52,797 nucleotides of DNA from Prochlorococcus sp. AG-315-B03 (GCA_003283745.1 QBWA01000005.1:1-52797), one strand, 5' to 3'. Counted from the stretch's first letter, positions 27,934 to 37,330 are shown. Made by a program: numbers and translations. The notes: a model not told the origin generated them from the letters alone.

Positions 27934-30786
27934 ATGACCACTTTGAATCAAAACACTTCCAGCAAGGAAAGAAGTCTTACTTCAGAACCAGAATTCTTTA
28001 GCGATGAGGCCTGGAATCTTTTATTAACGTCTGAGCAAGCAGCCAGAAGATGGAGACATGAAAATTTAGACGTAGAGCATCTTATACAAGTCCTTTTTAG
28101 AAATAAACAATTTCAGAGATTTACAAACCCTTTACCTATAAACCATCAAGAACTCAATGAAAACTTAGAAAACTTTCTCGCTGAATTACCAATAAATAAT
28201 CAACAAGATCTATTTATTGGAGAAGATTTGGAAAATCTACTAGAAACCGCTGATCACTTTCGTTCTAGATGGGGATCAAACCTCATCGAAATTGCCCATA
28301 TTCTTATTGCAATTGGAAGAGATAAACGCTTAGGTGAAAATCTTTTTCATCAAGCAGGCTTACCAAGTGAAATTCTCGAAGGAGAACTCAGACGTCTTCC
28401 AGCACCAAAATCTTTCAGAAAGTCAAAAGATAGTCAACTCATCTCAATTGATGATAATTCCCAAATAAATTCAAAATCTTTAAGTTCATCTGAAACTATA
28501 TCAACAAACCTTGTGAAGAAAACGCAAGCGTCCATAACAAAAGACGCAAGTAGTTTAATCGTCAAGAATGAGGAAAGTAATAAGATTATCAAAAGTAATA
28601 GAAACGACAACAATGAGCAAGAAACTTTAAAGCTAACTGAAACACCTAAAGCTTTAGAAGCCTATGGAAAAGATCTAACAGCTGTAGCTGAATCTGGATC
28701 ATTAGATCCTGTCATAGGAAGAGATCCTGAGATAAAAAGTATTATCAAAGTTTTATCTAGAAGAGGAAAAAATAATCCTGTATTAATTGGAGCCCCTGGG
28801 GTGGGGAAAACAGCAATTGCTGAATTATTAGCTCAAAAAATTGTTCTCAACGAAGTTCCCGATTCCTTAAAAGGTCTAAAGCTTATTTCACTAGATATTG
28901 GAGCATTAATCGCCGGGGCAAAATTTCGTGGTCAATTCGAAGAGCGATTAAGATCATTACTTTCTGAGATAAGCGAAAGCGAGCCAGGCGTAATCTTATT
29001 CATTGATGAATTACATACAGTCATAAGTAAAGAGAGGGGCAATTCAGATGCGGGAAGTTTATTGAAGCCATTATTGGCAAGTGGAGATTTACGTTGCATT
29101 GGAGCAACAACTCCTGAAAACTATAGACGTACTATTGAAAAGGACCAAGCATTAGATAGACAATTTCAACAAGTTTTAATTAAGGAACCTAATTTAGAGT
29201 TAAGTCTAGAAATTTTAAAAGGATTAAAAGAGAGATACGAATTCCATCATGGTGTAACTATTACAGATCAAGCTTTAATTACAGCAAACCTATTAGCTGA
29301 TAGATATATCAGTGACAGGTGTCTCCCTGATAAAGCCATTGATCTAATTGATGAAGCTTCAGCTCAGGTCAAAATCGAATCTTCATCTATGCCACAACAA
29401 ATAAAGGAGAAGGAGTTTCAAATAAATGAATTAACAGCATTAATTATAAATGAAAACACAAAATCCTCCTCTGAAAATATTTATAACCTTGAAGAAAAAA
29501 AGGAATTAGCTATTAGCGAATTAACTCAACTCAAGCAAAGGTGGCAAGAAGAACTTGACATTTTTGAGGAACTACAAGAATTAAATCAAAGGGATGAAGA
29601 ATTAAAAATCGAAATCATTGAAGCAGAGGAATCAGGATATCTTGAAGAAGCTGCAAGACTGGAATATGAGCAACTGTATAAAATAAAAGAAAGGAAAGAA
29701 ATAATTGAAGACTCTATCAAAAAAGGCAATATAGAAGGAAAAGCATTAATTAAAGAACAAGTAGACGCAGAGGATATTGCTGATGTTGTTTCTAGATGGA
29801 CTGGAATACCGGTTAATAAAGTTCTAGCAGGAGAACGACAAAAGCTTTTAAATTTAGAAAAAGACTTGGGAACAAAAGTTATTGGCCAGTTTGCTGCTGT
29901 TCAAGCGGTCTCAGCATCAATTCGAAGGGCTAGGGCTGGCATGCAAGATATAAAAAGACCTATAGGATCTTTTTTATTTTTAGGCCCAACAGGTGTTGGG
30001 AAAACAGAACTAGCAAAAACTCTAGCCACTTCCTTATTTGATGAAGAAAATGCTCTTTTGAGACTTGATATGAGTGAATATATGGAAAGGAATGCAGTTT
30101 CAAGACTCTTAGGAGCCCCTCCTGGATATGTGGGCTACGAAGAAGGAGGCCAGTTAACAGAGGCAATAAGAAGAAGGCCATATGCAGTTTTGCTACTTGA
30201 TGAAATAGAGAAAGCTCATCCAGAGGTTTTCAACATCCTTCTGCAAGTATTAGATGATGGACGCCTAACTGATTCTCAAGGCCGAACAGTAGATTTTAGA
30301 AATACAGTAATTGTGATGACAAGTAATTTAGCCAGTAAAGCAATTTTAAATAATGCACTCAACGCAAAAAACAAAGATTTAGATCAAAACGACCTGGCAC
30401 AAGAATTAGATGAAACAATCAATCAAGCTCTAACAAAACAATTTAGACCAGAGTTCCTTAACAGGATTGATGAGATAATAAGATTCAGACCCCTTAAAAT
30501 TGAAGATTTAGAACAGATCGTTCGCCTACAACTTAAGGAATTAACAAAACTTCTTGCACAACAACATTTAGAGCTACAGATTGATGATCAAACCATTCAA
30601 GCTCTTGCTAGAGAGGGACATGAACCTGAATATGGAGCCAGACCACTTAGAAGAGTTATTAGAAGGAGACTAGAAAATCCTTTAGCAACACAAATTTTAG
30701 AAGAATCTTTTCAGGGAGCGAAAACTATTAGAGTAAAAACCTCTGATGATGGATCTGAAAAACTTCTTTTCTTAATAGAGAACTAA
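27934..30786 (+). CDS. ClpB-type AAA+ disaggregase (ClpB2-like)
   Basis: Hsp100 ATPase with two AAA+ domains. The N domain (about residues 15-175) carries SEQAARRWRHENLDVEHLIQ; a hydrophilic linker of about 70 residues follows. The first ATPase has Walker A GAPGVGKT (286-293) and ILFIDELHTV; a coiled-coil middle domain spans about residues 400-550; the second has GPTGVGKTE (684-692) and LLLDEIEKAHP. The sensor-2 part contains YGARPLRRVI. Divergence from the usual ClpB and the long linker suggest the second cyanobacterial paralogue, ClpB2. The frame opens at TTG 27874, but ATG 27934 follows AGGA and gives the expected N-terminus. Confidence 0.88.
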   Translation: MTTLNQNTSSKERSLTSEPEFFSDEAWNLLLTSEQAARRWRHENLDVEHLIQVLFRNKQFQRFTNPLPINHQELNENLENFLAELPINNQQDLFIGEDLENLLETADHFRSRWGSNLIEIAHILIAIGRDKRLGENLFHQAGLPSEILEGELRRLPAPKSFRKSKDSQLISIDDNSQINSKSLSSSETISTNLVKKTQASITKDASSLIVKNEESNKIIKSNRNDNNEQETLKLTETPKALEAYGKDLTAVAESGSLDPVIGRDPEIKSIIKVLSRRGKNNPVLIGAPGVGKTAIAELLAQKIVLNEVPDSLKGLKLISLDIGALIAGAKFRGQFEERLRSLLSEISESEPGVILFIDELHTVISKERGNSDAGSLLKPLLASGDLRCIGATTPENYRRTIEKDQALDRQFQQVLIKEPNLELSLEILKGLKERYEFHHGVTITDQALITANLLADRYISDRCLPDKAIDLIDEASAQVKIESSSMPQQIKEKEFQINELTALIINENTKSSSENIYNLEEKKELAISELTQLKQRWQEELDIFEELQELNQRDEELKIEIIEAEESGYLEEAARLEYEQLYKIKERKEIIEDSIKKGNIEGKALIKEQVDAEDIADVVSRWTGIPVNKVLAGERQKLLNLEKDLGTKVIGQFAAVQAVSASIRRARAGMQDIKRPIGSFLFLGPTGVGKTELAKTLATSLFDEENALLRLDMSEYMERNAVSRLLGAPPGYVGYEEGGQLTEAIRRRPYAVLLLDEIEKAHPEVFNILLQVLDDGRLTDSQGRTVDFRNTVIVMTSNLASKAILNNALNAKNKDLDQNDLAQELDETINQALTKQFRPEFLNRIDEIIRFRPLKIEDLEQIVRLQLKELTKLLAQQHLELQIDDQTIQALAREGHEPEYGARPLRRVIRRRLENPLATQILEESFQGAKTIRVKTSDDGSEKLLFLIEN

Positions 30787-30860
30787 TCAAACAAACATAA
30801 GTTAATGTAGATTTATATTCTTGCCTTTTCACAAAGTAATCTCTACTAATTCTCCCACAA

Positions 30861-31103
30861 GTGACAAGCCCAACATCTAAAGATGACCAAGAGCAAATCA
30901 TTCCTAAAGAAAAGGATAAACAACCCTTAAAAAAAGGTTTTTTGCCCTCTACAATTGACGAATTAAAACTTGTTGTTTGGCCCTCTCGCCAGCAGCTATT
31001 TAGTGAATCTGTTGCTGTGATTCTTATGGTCTCACTATCTGCAGTTTCAATCGCAGTTGTAAGTCGTTTTTATGGATGGGCATCTACTCAGATATTTCGC
31101 TGA
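30861..31103 (+). CDS. secE: Preprotein translocase subunit SecE
   Basis: Essential small subunit of the SecYEG channel. The 80-residue form has a hydrophilic N-terminus, the conserved amphipathic IDELKLVVWPSRQQLFSES segment, and a single membrane helix (about residues 51-70, VAVILMVSLSAVSIAVVS). The start is GTG at 30861. It precedes nusG by 42 bases in the conserved secE-nusG-rplK order. Confidence 0.94.
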   Translation: MTSPTSKDDQEQIIPKEKDKQPLKKGFLPSTIDELKLVVWPSRQQLFSESVAVILMVSLSAVSIAVVSRFYGWASTQIFR

Positions 31104-31145
31104 GCCCTAAAAACAAAACATTCAACCACTCACAATTTTTTACCA

Positions 31146-31814
31146 GTGACAGATCTTGAAACTAATCCAGATAATGAGTCAAAAGTAATTGATATTCCTG
31201 CGCCCAATGAAAGAGAAAAAGACTATTCCTCAGGTCAAATCCCCAAAACGACTATTGCTCGCTGGTATGCAATACAAGTTGCGTCCAGTTGCGAGAAGAA
31301 AGTAAAAGCAACACTCGAACAAAGAGCCATTACACTTGGTGTTAATAATAGAATTATAGAAATTGAAATACCCCAAACCCCAGCAGTAAAATTAAAAAAA
31401 GATGGAAGCAGGCAAACTATAGAAGAAAAGGTTTTTCCAGGTTATGTTCTAGTTCGTATGGTCCTAGACGAGGACACTATGATGGCAGTCAGGAGTACAC
31501 CGAATGTAATCAATTTTGTAGGAGCCGAAGATAGAAAAGCTACAGGTAAATCTCGTGGTCACATAAAACCTCGACCTCTAAGTCGTCAAGAAGTCAATAG
31601 GATATTCAAGAGGGCAGCTGAGAAGAAAACAGTTGTAAAATTAGATTTAGAAGAAGGTGATCAAATAGTAGTTACTTCTGGACCTTTTAAAGATTTCCAA
31701 GGTGAAGTTATTGAAGTTTCAGGAGAAAGAAACAAGCTTAAAGCTCTATTATCAATTTTCGGAAGAGAAACTCCCGTTGAACTCGAGTTTTCTCAAATCA
31801 CCAAACAAAATTAA
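31146..31814 (+). CDS. nusG: Transcription antitermination factor NusG
   Basis: RNA polymerase elongation factor linking transcription to translation. After a 35-residue hydrophilic N-terminal extension come the NGN domain (ARWYAIQVASSCEKKVKATLEQRA, VFPGYVLVRMVLDEDTMMAVR) and a KOW domain (EGDQIVVTSGPFKDFQGEV). 222 residues is within cyanobacterial range. The start is GTG at 31146. It lies between secE and the L11 gene in one transcription unit. Confidence 0.97.
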   Translation: MTDLETNPDNESKVIDIPAPNEREKDYSSGQIPKTTIARWYAIQVASSCEKKVKATLEQRAITLGVNNRIIEIEIPQTPAVKLKKDGSRQTIEEKVFPGYVLVRMVLDEDTMMAVRSTPNVINFVGAEDRKATGKSRGHIKPRPLSRQEVNRIFKRAAEKKTVVKLDLEEGDQIVVTSGPFKDFQGEVIEVSGERNKLKALLSIFGRETPVELEFSQITKQN

Positions 31815-31817
31815 TTT

Positions 31818-31892
31818 GGAAACTCTTTTTGCCGTCTGGTCAGCCTAGGAGTTAGGTTTAGTCAATAGTTCAACCTGATTTATCTTCAGGTT
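31818..31892 (+). promoter_or_regulatory. Structured leader candidate before rplK
   Basis: The 105-base gap between nusG and rplK holds a perfect seven-base hairpin, AACCTGA (31872-31878) with TCAGGTT (31886-31892), and, before it, AACTC pairing with GAGTT around a GC-rich stretch with CCTAGG. The seven-base hairpin is not followed by a clean U-run. It could be an attenuator or protein-binding leader of the L11-L1 genes. Confidence 0.4.
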
Positions 31893-31919
31893 TACGCATT
31901 AGTTTAATTTCATTAGCCG

Positions 31920-32351
31920 ATGGCCCAGTCAAAGAAAATTGTAGCTGTGATCAAGTTGGCCCTACAAGCCGGCAAAGCCAATCCAGCCCCTCCTGTTGGC
32001 CCTGCTCTAGGTCAGCATGGGGTAAACATAATGGCGTTTTGTAAAGAGTACAATTCACGCACCCAAGACAAAGCTGGTTTTGTCATCCCTGTAGAAATAT
32101 CAGTTTTCGAAGATAGAAGTTTTACTTTTATAACTAAAACTCCTCCTGCCTCAGTCCTAATAACGAAAGCTGCTGGGATTCCTAAAGGTTCTGGTGAATC
32201 TGCAAAAGGAACAGCTGGATCAATTAAGAGAAGTCAACTTGAAGAGATTGCTAAAACAAAGCTTCCTGACCTCAATTGCAGCAGCATTGAATCAGCCATG
32301 AAAGTTATTGAAGGAACAGCAAAAAATATGGGGGTTTCAATAAAAGACTAA
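31920..32351 (+). CDS. rplK: 50S ribosomal protein L11
   Basis: Binds the GTPase-associated region of 23S rRNA together with L10-L12 and takes part in factor binding and in RelA activation in other bacteria. The 143 residues have the signature regions [27 protein letters not shown] and [20 protein letters not shown] and a C-terminal RNA-binding domain. ATG at 31920. It leads the pair rplK-rplA. Confidence 0.98.
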   Translation: MAQSKKIVAVIKLALQAGKANPAPPVGPALGQHGVNIMAFCKEYNSRTQDKAGFVIPVEISVFEDRSFTFITKTPPASVLITKAAGIPKGSGESAKGTAGSIKRSQLEEIAKTKLPDLNCSSIESAMKVIEGTAKNMGVSIKD

Positions 32352-32388
32352 TTTAATCGTAGAATCAATCCTTAAACCTTTCACTTAA

Positions 32389-32418
32389 TGGGGGAGACCA
32401 AAAGTCGTATGCACCCCT
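32389..32418 (+). promoter_or_regulatory. L1-target-like hairpin before rplA
   Basis: GGGG (32391-32394) pairs with CCCC (32414-32417), and inside GAC (32396-32398) pairs with GTC (32404-32406); the two helices are joined by an asymmetric internal loop with a short side and a seven-base side GTATGCA. This layout recalls the L1-binding site in 23S rRNA and in L1-regulated messengers. It lies eight bases before the rplA start and takes the place of a Shine-Dalgarno. Autoregulation is inferred. Confidence 0.45.
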
Positions 32419-32425
32419 TTTTCTT

Positions 32426-33133
32426 ATGAAACAACTCTCTAAAAGAATGACAAAGCTCGTTTCCAAGTTGGAGGAGCGTGCCTATTCACCAATTGAAGCC
32501 ATCAAATTAGTAAAAGAAAATGCAAATGCTAAATTTGATGAGACAATTGAAGCTCACATTAGACTTGGTATAGATCCCAAATATACAGACCAGCAGTTAA
32601 GAACCACAGTTGCTCTTCCGAAGGGAACTGGTCAAAACATACGTATAGCTGTCATAACTCGTGGAGAAAAAGTTTCTGAAGCAAAGGCTGCAGGGGCAGA
32701 TTTAGCTGGAGAAGAAGAACTAGTTGAGACAATAAATAAAGGTGAAATGGATTTTGATCTTTTAATTTCAACACCAGATATGATGCCAAAAGTGGCGAAA
32801 CTTGGAAGAGTTCTTGGTCCACGAGGTCTTATGCCTAATCCAAAGGCTGGAACAGTCACAACGGATCTAGTGGGAGCCATTCAAGAATTCAAGGCAGGAA
32901 AACTTGAATTCAGAGCGGATAAAGCAGGAATTGTCCATGTTCGTTTTGGTAAAGCAAGTTTTTCTCCTGAAGCACTACTCGAAAACCTCAAAACTTTACA
33001 AGGAACAATAGATAGGAATAAACCAAGTGGATCAAAAGGAAAATACTGGAAAAGCGTTTTTATTACATCTACTATGGGTCCCTCTGTACAAGTAGATATA
33101 AACGAATTACAGGACTTACAAAAAGAAAGTTGA
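32426..33133 (+). CDS. rplA: 50S ribosomal protein L1
   Basis: Builds the mobile L1 stalk of the 50S subunit and, in many bacteria, represses its own messenger. 235 residues with conserved [17 protein letters not shown], the [19 protein letters not shown] core and the [18 protein letters not shown] region. ATG at 32426. A GC-rich hairpin sits directly before it and no usual Shine-Dalgarno is visible. It follows rplK by 74 bases. Confidence 0.98.
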   Translation: MKQLSKRMTKLVSKLEERAYSPIEAIKLVKENANAKFDETIEAHIRLGIDPKYTDQQLRTTVALPKGTGQNIRIAVITRGEKVSEAKAAGADLAGEEELVETINKGEMDFDLLISTPDMMPKVAKLGRVLGPRGLMPNPKAGTVTTDLVGAIQEFKAGKLEFRADKAGIVHVRFGKASFSPEALLENLKTLQGTIDRNKPSGSKGKYWKSVFITSTMGPSVQVDINELQDLQKES

Positions 33134-33155
33134 CCTTTCTATAGTAAATTAATTA

Positions 33156-33356
33156 CTTGGCTTAAGCCATAGGGCATGCGCCCAGCCCAAGACAGCAGGT
33201 AGGAATATGTTAAGCATTTATGTTTAACATCTCCATAAACCCCGCCGAGGCATTCGCAAAGATTTTTTCTTCTGGATTGAATCAACAGCGGCCTCGACTC
33301 CTAAAAAGAGATTTTGGCCGCATGTCCAGTTCTTCCCCCGATTCGATCCAATTATT
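33156..33356 (+). promoter_or_regulatory. L10-type leader RNA of rplJ-rplL
   Basis: The 223-base gap before rplJ is highly structured. CTTGG (33156-33160) pairs with CCAAG (33187-33191) around the hairpin GGGC/GCCC (33172-33175, 33180-33183). Then comes AAGACAGCAGGTAGG, a hairpin ATGTTAA/TTAACAT (33207-33230), and CCCCGCCGAGG, the order and motifs I associate with the Rfam L10 leader. Further on CGAGGC (33246-33251) can pair with GCCTCG (33291-33296), while GCGGCC (33288-33293) can instead pair with GGCCGC at 33316-33321 or at 33360-33365 over the rplJ start. Confidence 0.7.
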
Positions 33357-33884
33357 ATGGGCCGCACGCTGGAAAGCAAAAAACAGATCGTTAAAAAGTT
33401 AGAGGATTTACTCGACAACTCAGAAATGGCCTTAGTTCTTGATTTCAAGGGCTTATCCATAAAAGAGATGTCTGACTTGCGCTCAAGACTGCGAGAAAAC
33501 AATGGCGTATGCAAGGTTACAAAAAACACCTTGATGCGACAAGCCATTAAAGGAAAAGATTCCTGGAATGGTTTGGATTCTTTGCTGACTGGGACCAACG
33601 CCTTCGTTTTAATCAAAGGAGATGTTGGTAGTGCTGTAAAAGCAGTACAAGCATTTCAAAAGGAAACACAAAAATCTGAAACAAAGGGAGGTCTTTTCGA
33701 AGGCAAACTTTTGTCTTTAGAAGAAATCAAAGCGATTGGAAAACTTCCTAGTAAGGAAGCACTTATGGCTCAGATTGCAGGTGCAATTAATTCCATAACC
33801 ACCAAAATCGCTATTGGTATCAATGAAGTTCCTTCTGGAATGGCAAGATCCCTCAAACAACATTCAGAAAGCGGCGAAAGCTGA
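33357..33884 (+). CDS. rplJ: 50S ribosomal protein L10
   Basis: Anchors the L12 dimers to the ribosomal stalk; the L10-L12 complex represses its own messenger in bacteria. The 175 residues begin [20 protein letters not shown] and contain [30 protein letters not shown] and the C-terminal helix that holds L12. ATG at 33357; the first codons (ATG GGC CGC) include a GGCCGC able to pair with the leader. rplL follows after 54 bases. Confidence 0.97.
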   Translation: MGRTLESKKQIVKKLEDLLDNSEMALVLDFKGLSIKEMSDLRSRLRENNGVCKVTKNTLMRQAIKGKDSWNGLDSLLTGTNAFVLIKGDVGSAVKAVQAFQKETQKSETKGGLFEGKLLSLEEIKAIGKLPSKEALMAQIAGAINSITTKIAIGINEVPSGMARSLKQHSESGES

Positions 33885-33938
33885 TCTTTTTTATCTAACA
33901 ATTTGTTTTCTCCTTACTTAGTTGCTGATTTTTAAATC

Positions 33939-34334
33939 ATGTCTGCAAAAACCGATGAAATTTTAGACTCATTAAAAAGTCTTTCTTTGCTTGAAGCCTC
34001 TGAGCTTGTCAAGCAAATAGAAGAAGCTTTTGGGGTCTCAGCCGCAGCTTCTGCTGGGGTAGTCATGGCAGCTCCTGGAGCTGGTGGTGGTGGTGATAGC
34101 GCCGAAGCTGCTGAAGAAAAAACTGAATTTGACGTTGTTTTAGAGAGCTTTGATGCTTCAGCTAAAATCAAAGTCTTGAAAGAAGTTAGAAACGCCACAG
34201 GCCTTGGTCTTGGCGAAGCAAAAGCCATGGTTGAGGCAGCTCCCAAAACAATCAAAGAAGGAGCATCCAAAGAAGACGCAGAAGCTCTCAAGAAATCGAT
34301 AGAGGCAGTTGGTGGAAAGGTAACTCTGAAATAA
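33939..34334 (+). CDS. rplL: 50S ribosomal protein L7/L12
   Basis: Multicopy stalk protein that recruits translation GTPases. The 131 residues comprise the N-terminal dimer/L10-binding domain ([24 protein letters not shown]), an alanine/glycine hinge, and the C-terminal domain [25 protein letters not shown] with [15 protein letters not shown] at 33939. A strong terminator follows; the rpoB gene found next in many bacteria is absent, as expected for cyanobacteria. Confidence 0.98.
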   Translation: MSAKTDEILDSLKSLSLLEASELVKQIEEAFGVSAAASAGVVMAAPGAGGGGDSAEAAEEKTEFDVVLESFDASAKIKVLKEVRNATGLGLGEAKAMVEAAPKTIKEGASKEDAEALKKSIEAVGGKVTLK

Positions 34335-34378
34335 ATTAATTTCGTGTTACTAGAAATAGATCCATTATCTGCTTAGAT

Positions 34379-34410
34379 AAAGCCGGTCAATTACGACCGG
34401 CTTTTTTTTT
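34379..34410 (+). terminator. Terminator after rplL, abutting rnhA
   Basis: AAAGCCGGTC (34379-34388) and GACCGGCTTT (34395-34404) form a perfect ten-base stem followed by a T-run to 34410. The rnhA ATG begins at the very next base, 34411. Confidence 0.95.
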
Positions 34411-34902
34411 ATGTCACAAGAAAAACAAAATTTTGCTGTTGCCGCTGCAACCGATGGCGCTTGCAGTGGAAATCCTGGCCCAGGCGGATGGGGAGCATTA
34501 ATTAGATTCGAAGATGGAAGTGAAGCTGAGTTTGGTGGTTTCAACTTAGAAACAACTAATAATCGGATGGAATTACAAGCTGCTCTATTTCTTTTACAAA
34601 AACTAAAAAACACACCATTTCATCCTTCTCTAACTATCAAAACTGATAGCAAATATCTTATTGATGGCCTAGAAAAATGGATGCCAAACTGGAAAAGAAA
34701 AGGTTGGAAAACTGCAGCAGGAAAACCAGTTCTCAATCAAGACCTGTGGAAAGCTCTTGATGATCCTCAACTACCAAAAATCAAACTTGAGTATGTTAAA
34801 GGTCATAGTGGAGAAAGAGATAATGATAGAGTTGATGAAATAGCCGTTTGTTTTTCTAAAGGCAAGAAAATATATCTAAAATCTTCCAATGATAAGAAAT
34901 AA
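34411..34902 (+). CDS. rnhA: Ribonuclease HI
   Basis: Cleaves RNA in RNA-DNA hybrids (R-loops, Okazaki primers). All catalytic carboxylates are present in order: Asp in [15 protein letters not shown], Glu in NNRMELQA, Asp in [10 protein letters not shown] and Asp in NDRVDE. 163 residues. The ATG lies directly after the T-run of the rplL terminator, leaving no room for a Shine-Dalgarno outside the terminator stem; no upstream in-frame start crosses it. It must rely on read-through or on a promoter placed before the hairpin. Confidence 0.95.
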   Translation: MSQEKQNFAVAAATDGACSGNPGPGGWGALIRFEDGSEAEFGGFNLETTNNRMELQAALFLLQKLKNTPFHPSLTIKTDSKYLIDGLEKWMPNWKRKGWKTAAGKPVLNQDLWKALDDPQLPKIKLEYVKGHSGERDNDRVDEIAVCFSKGKKIYLKSSNDKK

Positions 34903-35009
34903 ATCCTTTCTAATCATATAAATTTTAAAATCATATATTTTACTATTGATTGCCTCCTTATTATTTTATTAACCTTAATCAGAATAAAATAATCAATCTG
35001 ATATTCAAT

Positions 35010-36203
35010 ATGAAAAACTTTTCAAAAGATAGTAAAGACGATTTATATGAACTTCTTCTAGGTCCATTACTGTCCCAAGATGATGGAATTGATGCTGAAA
35101 TTCTTTCAAATATAGCTCTTAATACACTTAAATTTGCATCCTTAAAAAGAAATTTACCAATTTTTTCTAATCTACTTTCAAAAGCAACAATCAATCTTCA
35201 AAGAACTGATTCACGGCTAAATCAAAATATTTTTGGTTGTAACTTCAAAAATCCCATTGGACTAGCTGCAGGGTTTGACAAAAATGGAGTCGGGGCAGGA
35301 GTTTGGAATTATTTTGGGTTTGGTTTTGCTGAACTTGGAACAATTACTTGGCACCCACAAGAAGGTAATCCAAAACCAAGACTCTTTAGAATTGCAAAAG
35401 AAAAAGCTGCATTAAATCGTATGGGATTTAATAATTTTGGGGCAGAGAAATTCTTGAAAACTTTAGAAGAGCAAGAATTAGAGCCCCCAGGTCATAGGCC
35501 TATTGTTCTGGGAATCAATTTAGGTAAATCAAAAATAACTAATCTTAATGATGCCCCTAAAGACTATGCATTGTCTCTTGAACTTCTTGCTCCACTATCA
35601 GACTATGCAGTAATCAATGTTAGTTCTCCAAACACACCTGGGCTTCGCTCATTACAAGAGACTGAACAAATGAAAAAACTAATAAGAACACTGAAAAGTC
35701 TACCTAACTGTCCACCTTTGTTAGTAAAAATTTCACCTGATCTTTCAAATGAAGCTATTGATGAAATTGCAATAGTTTCAAAGGAAGAAGGACTTAATGG
35801 AATAATTGCAATCAATACAAGCCTAGATCGCTATGAATTAAAAAATAGAAAAATAAAAACTGGCAAATCACTCTCACAAGAGAGTGGGGGAATGAGCGGA
35901 TTACCTCTTCAGAAAAGAGGGCTTGAAGTTATAAATAGATTAAGAATGACTATGAATAATGATCTCCCTCTAATTGGCGTTGGCGGAATAAACTCAGCAA
36001 AATCTGCATGGGAAAGAATTACAGCAGGTGCATCGCTAATCCAGATTTATACTGGGTGGATTTTCGAAGGGCCAAGTTTAGTGCCTGATATTTTAGATGG
36101 CCTACTCCATCAAATGGAACTCAATGGATTCAAAAGTATCAAAGAAGCAATAGGATCTCAAGAACCATGGAAAGAAATATATGATGCTCCTATGAATAAA
36201 TAA
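35010..36203 (+). CDS. pyrD: Dihydroorotate dehydrogenase (quinone), class 2
   Basis: Membrane-associated flavoprotein that oxidises dihydroorotate to orotate with quinone in pyrimidine synthesis. FMN and active-site motifs are [38 protein letters not shown] (catalytic Ser of class 2), INTSLDR and LIGVGGI, with [10 protein letters not shown] near the C-terminus. The frame is open back to TTG 34950, but ATG 35010 (397 residues, MKNFSKDSK) suits the family better. It is 32 bases before the cobD-like gene. Confidence 0.95.
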   Translation: MKNFSKDSKDDLYELLLGPLLSQDDGIDAEILSNIALNTLKFASLKRNLPIFSNLLSKATINLQRTDSRLNQNIFGCNFKNPIGLAAGFDKNGVGAGVWNYFGFGFAELGTITWHPQEGNPKPRLFRIAKEKAALNRMGFNNFGAEKFLKTLEEQELEPPGHRPIVLGINLGKSKITNLNDAPKDYALSLELLAPLSDYAVINVSSPNTPGLRSLQETEQMKKLIRTLKSLPNCPPLLVKISPDLSNEAIDEIAIVSKEEGLNGIIAINTSLDRYELKNRKIKTGKSLSQESGGMSGLPLQKRGLEVINRLRMTMNNDLPLIGVGGINSAKSAWERITAGASLIQIYTGWIFEGPSLVPDILDGLLHQMELNGFKSIKEAIGSQEPWKEIYDAPMNK

Positions 36204-36235
36204 TTATGTTTACCTTATAATTGTATTAATAAATC

Positions 36236-37330
36236 GTGTCTTTTGATTCACAAAAAAAATTCGACTCTCATGGTGGCAATATTGAGGAAGAAGCAAGACA
36301 ATTAAAAATAGGGCGCAAAAAAATAATAGATGCCAGTGCATCTATTACTCCTTTTAAATTACCAAATAAATTAACAAGATGTCTCTTTAAAACAATAAAA
36401 GATAGCTCAATAAAATTTTATCCAGATAGAAGTTATCACACTATAAAAAATGCAATATCACAATGGCATAATATTGACCCTTCAATGATTTTACCTGGGA
36501 ATGGAGCATCTGAATTATTCACCTGGGTAGCAAGAGAGGCTGGTTTAAATGGTTTGAGTTCCCTACCTTCACCATGTTTTGGTGATTACGAAAGAGCACT
36601 TAAATGCTGGAACGCTCCGTATATTTATACAGATCTTCCATTATCTTGGAGCACTAAGAAAACTCAACATTTCCCTCTCATTCCAAAAACAAATGTCCTA
36701 TGGATTACAAATCCTCATAATCCTACAGGTCAATTATGGAGTCGGATTTCTATAAGAAATTTATTAAATATGTATAAGCTAGTTATATGCGATGAAGCCT
36801 TTATCTCTCTTGTTCCAAACGGAGAAAAACAATCAGTTATAGACTTAACTGAGAAATATAAAAATCTTATAGTTGTTAGAAGTCTTACAAAATTACTCGG
36901 TCTTGCAGGTGTAAGGATGGGATATCTTGTTACTTCTTCAGAAAGGTTATCAAAATGGGAAGAGCTAAGGGACCCATGGCCAATAAATACTTTTGCAATT
37001 AATGCAACTAATGTTATTATGCAAGATAAGAAAATGCATAATAAATGGTTAAATAAAGTCCATAAATGGATAAAGAAGGAAGGCGCATGGTTAGACAATA
37101 ATTTATCTAGTTTTGCAAGTTTTAAACCTTTACCAACTACTACTAATTTCCAATTAATAAAAAGTGATTATCCTCTAACGCCTCTTCTTCAATCACTTAA
37201 AAACAAAGGTATTTTATTGAGAGATTGCAGATCTTTCTTAAACCTAGGAGAAAATTGGCTCAGGATAAGTCTCCAGAAAAGAAAACATAATGTTCACATA
37301 ATTAATTCAATTAAAGAAATCATGTATTAA
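36236..37330 (+). CDS. Threonine-phosphate decarboxylase-like PLP enzyme (cobalamin synthesis)
   Basis: Fold-type I aminotransferase family. The N-terminal SHGGNIEEEARQL ... IDASASITPFKLP is the hallmark of CobD/CobC, L-threonine-O-3-phosphate decarboxylase, which makes the aminopropanol linker of cobalamin; histidinol-phosphate aminotransferases lack it. PLP contacts follow: GNGASELF, ITNPHNPTG, CDEAF, and the Schiff-base lysine in RSLTKLLGLAGVRMGY. 364 residues; GTG start at 36236. It converges with murG, sharing eleven bases at the 3' ends. Confidence 0.85.
   Translation: MSFDSQKKFDSHGGNIEEEARQLKIGRKKIIDASASITPFKLPNKLTRCLFKTIKDSSIKFYPDRSYHTIKNAISQWHNIDPSMILPGNGASELFTWVAREAGLNGLSSLPSPCFGDYERALKCWNAPYIYTDLPLSWSTKKTQHFPLIPKTNVLWITNPHNPTGQLWSRISIRNLLNMYKLVICDEAFISLVPNGEKQSVIDLTEKYKNLIVVRSLTKLLGLAGVRMGYLVTSSERLSKWEELRDPWPINTFAINATNVIMQDKKMHNKWLNKVHKWIKKEGAWLDNNLSSFASFKPLPTTTNFQLIKSDYPLTPLLQSLKNKGILLRDCRSFLNLGENWLRISLQKRKHNVHIINSIKEIMY

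Noticed and set aside
33224-33616. 130-codon minus-strand and 60-codon plus-strand frames across the rplJ leader
   Set aside because: They overlap the conserved L10 leader motifs and the rplJ start, and show no recognisable protein features.
33932-34291. 119-codon frame antisense to rplL
   Set aside because: It is the mirror of the Ala/Glu-rich L7/L12 sequence; rplL itself is unmistakable.
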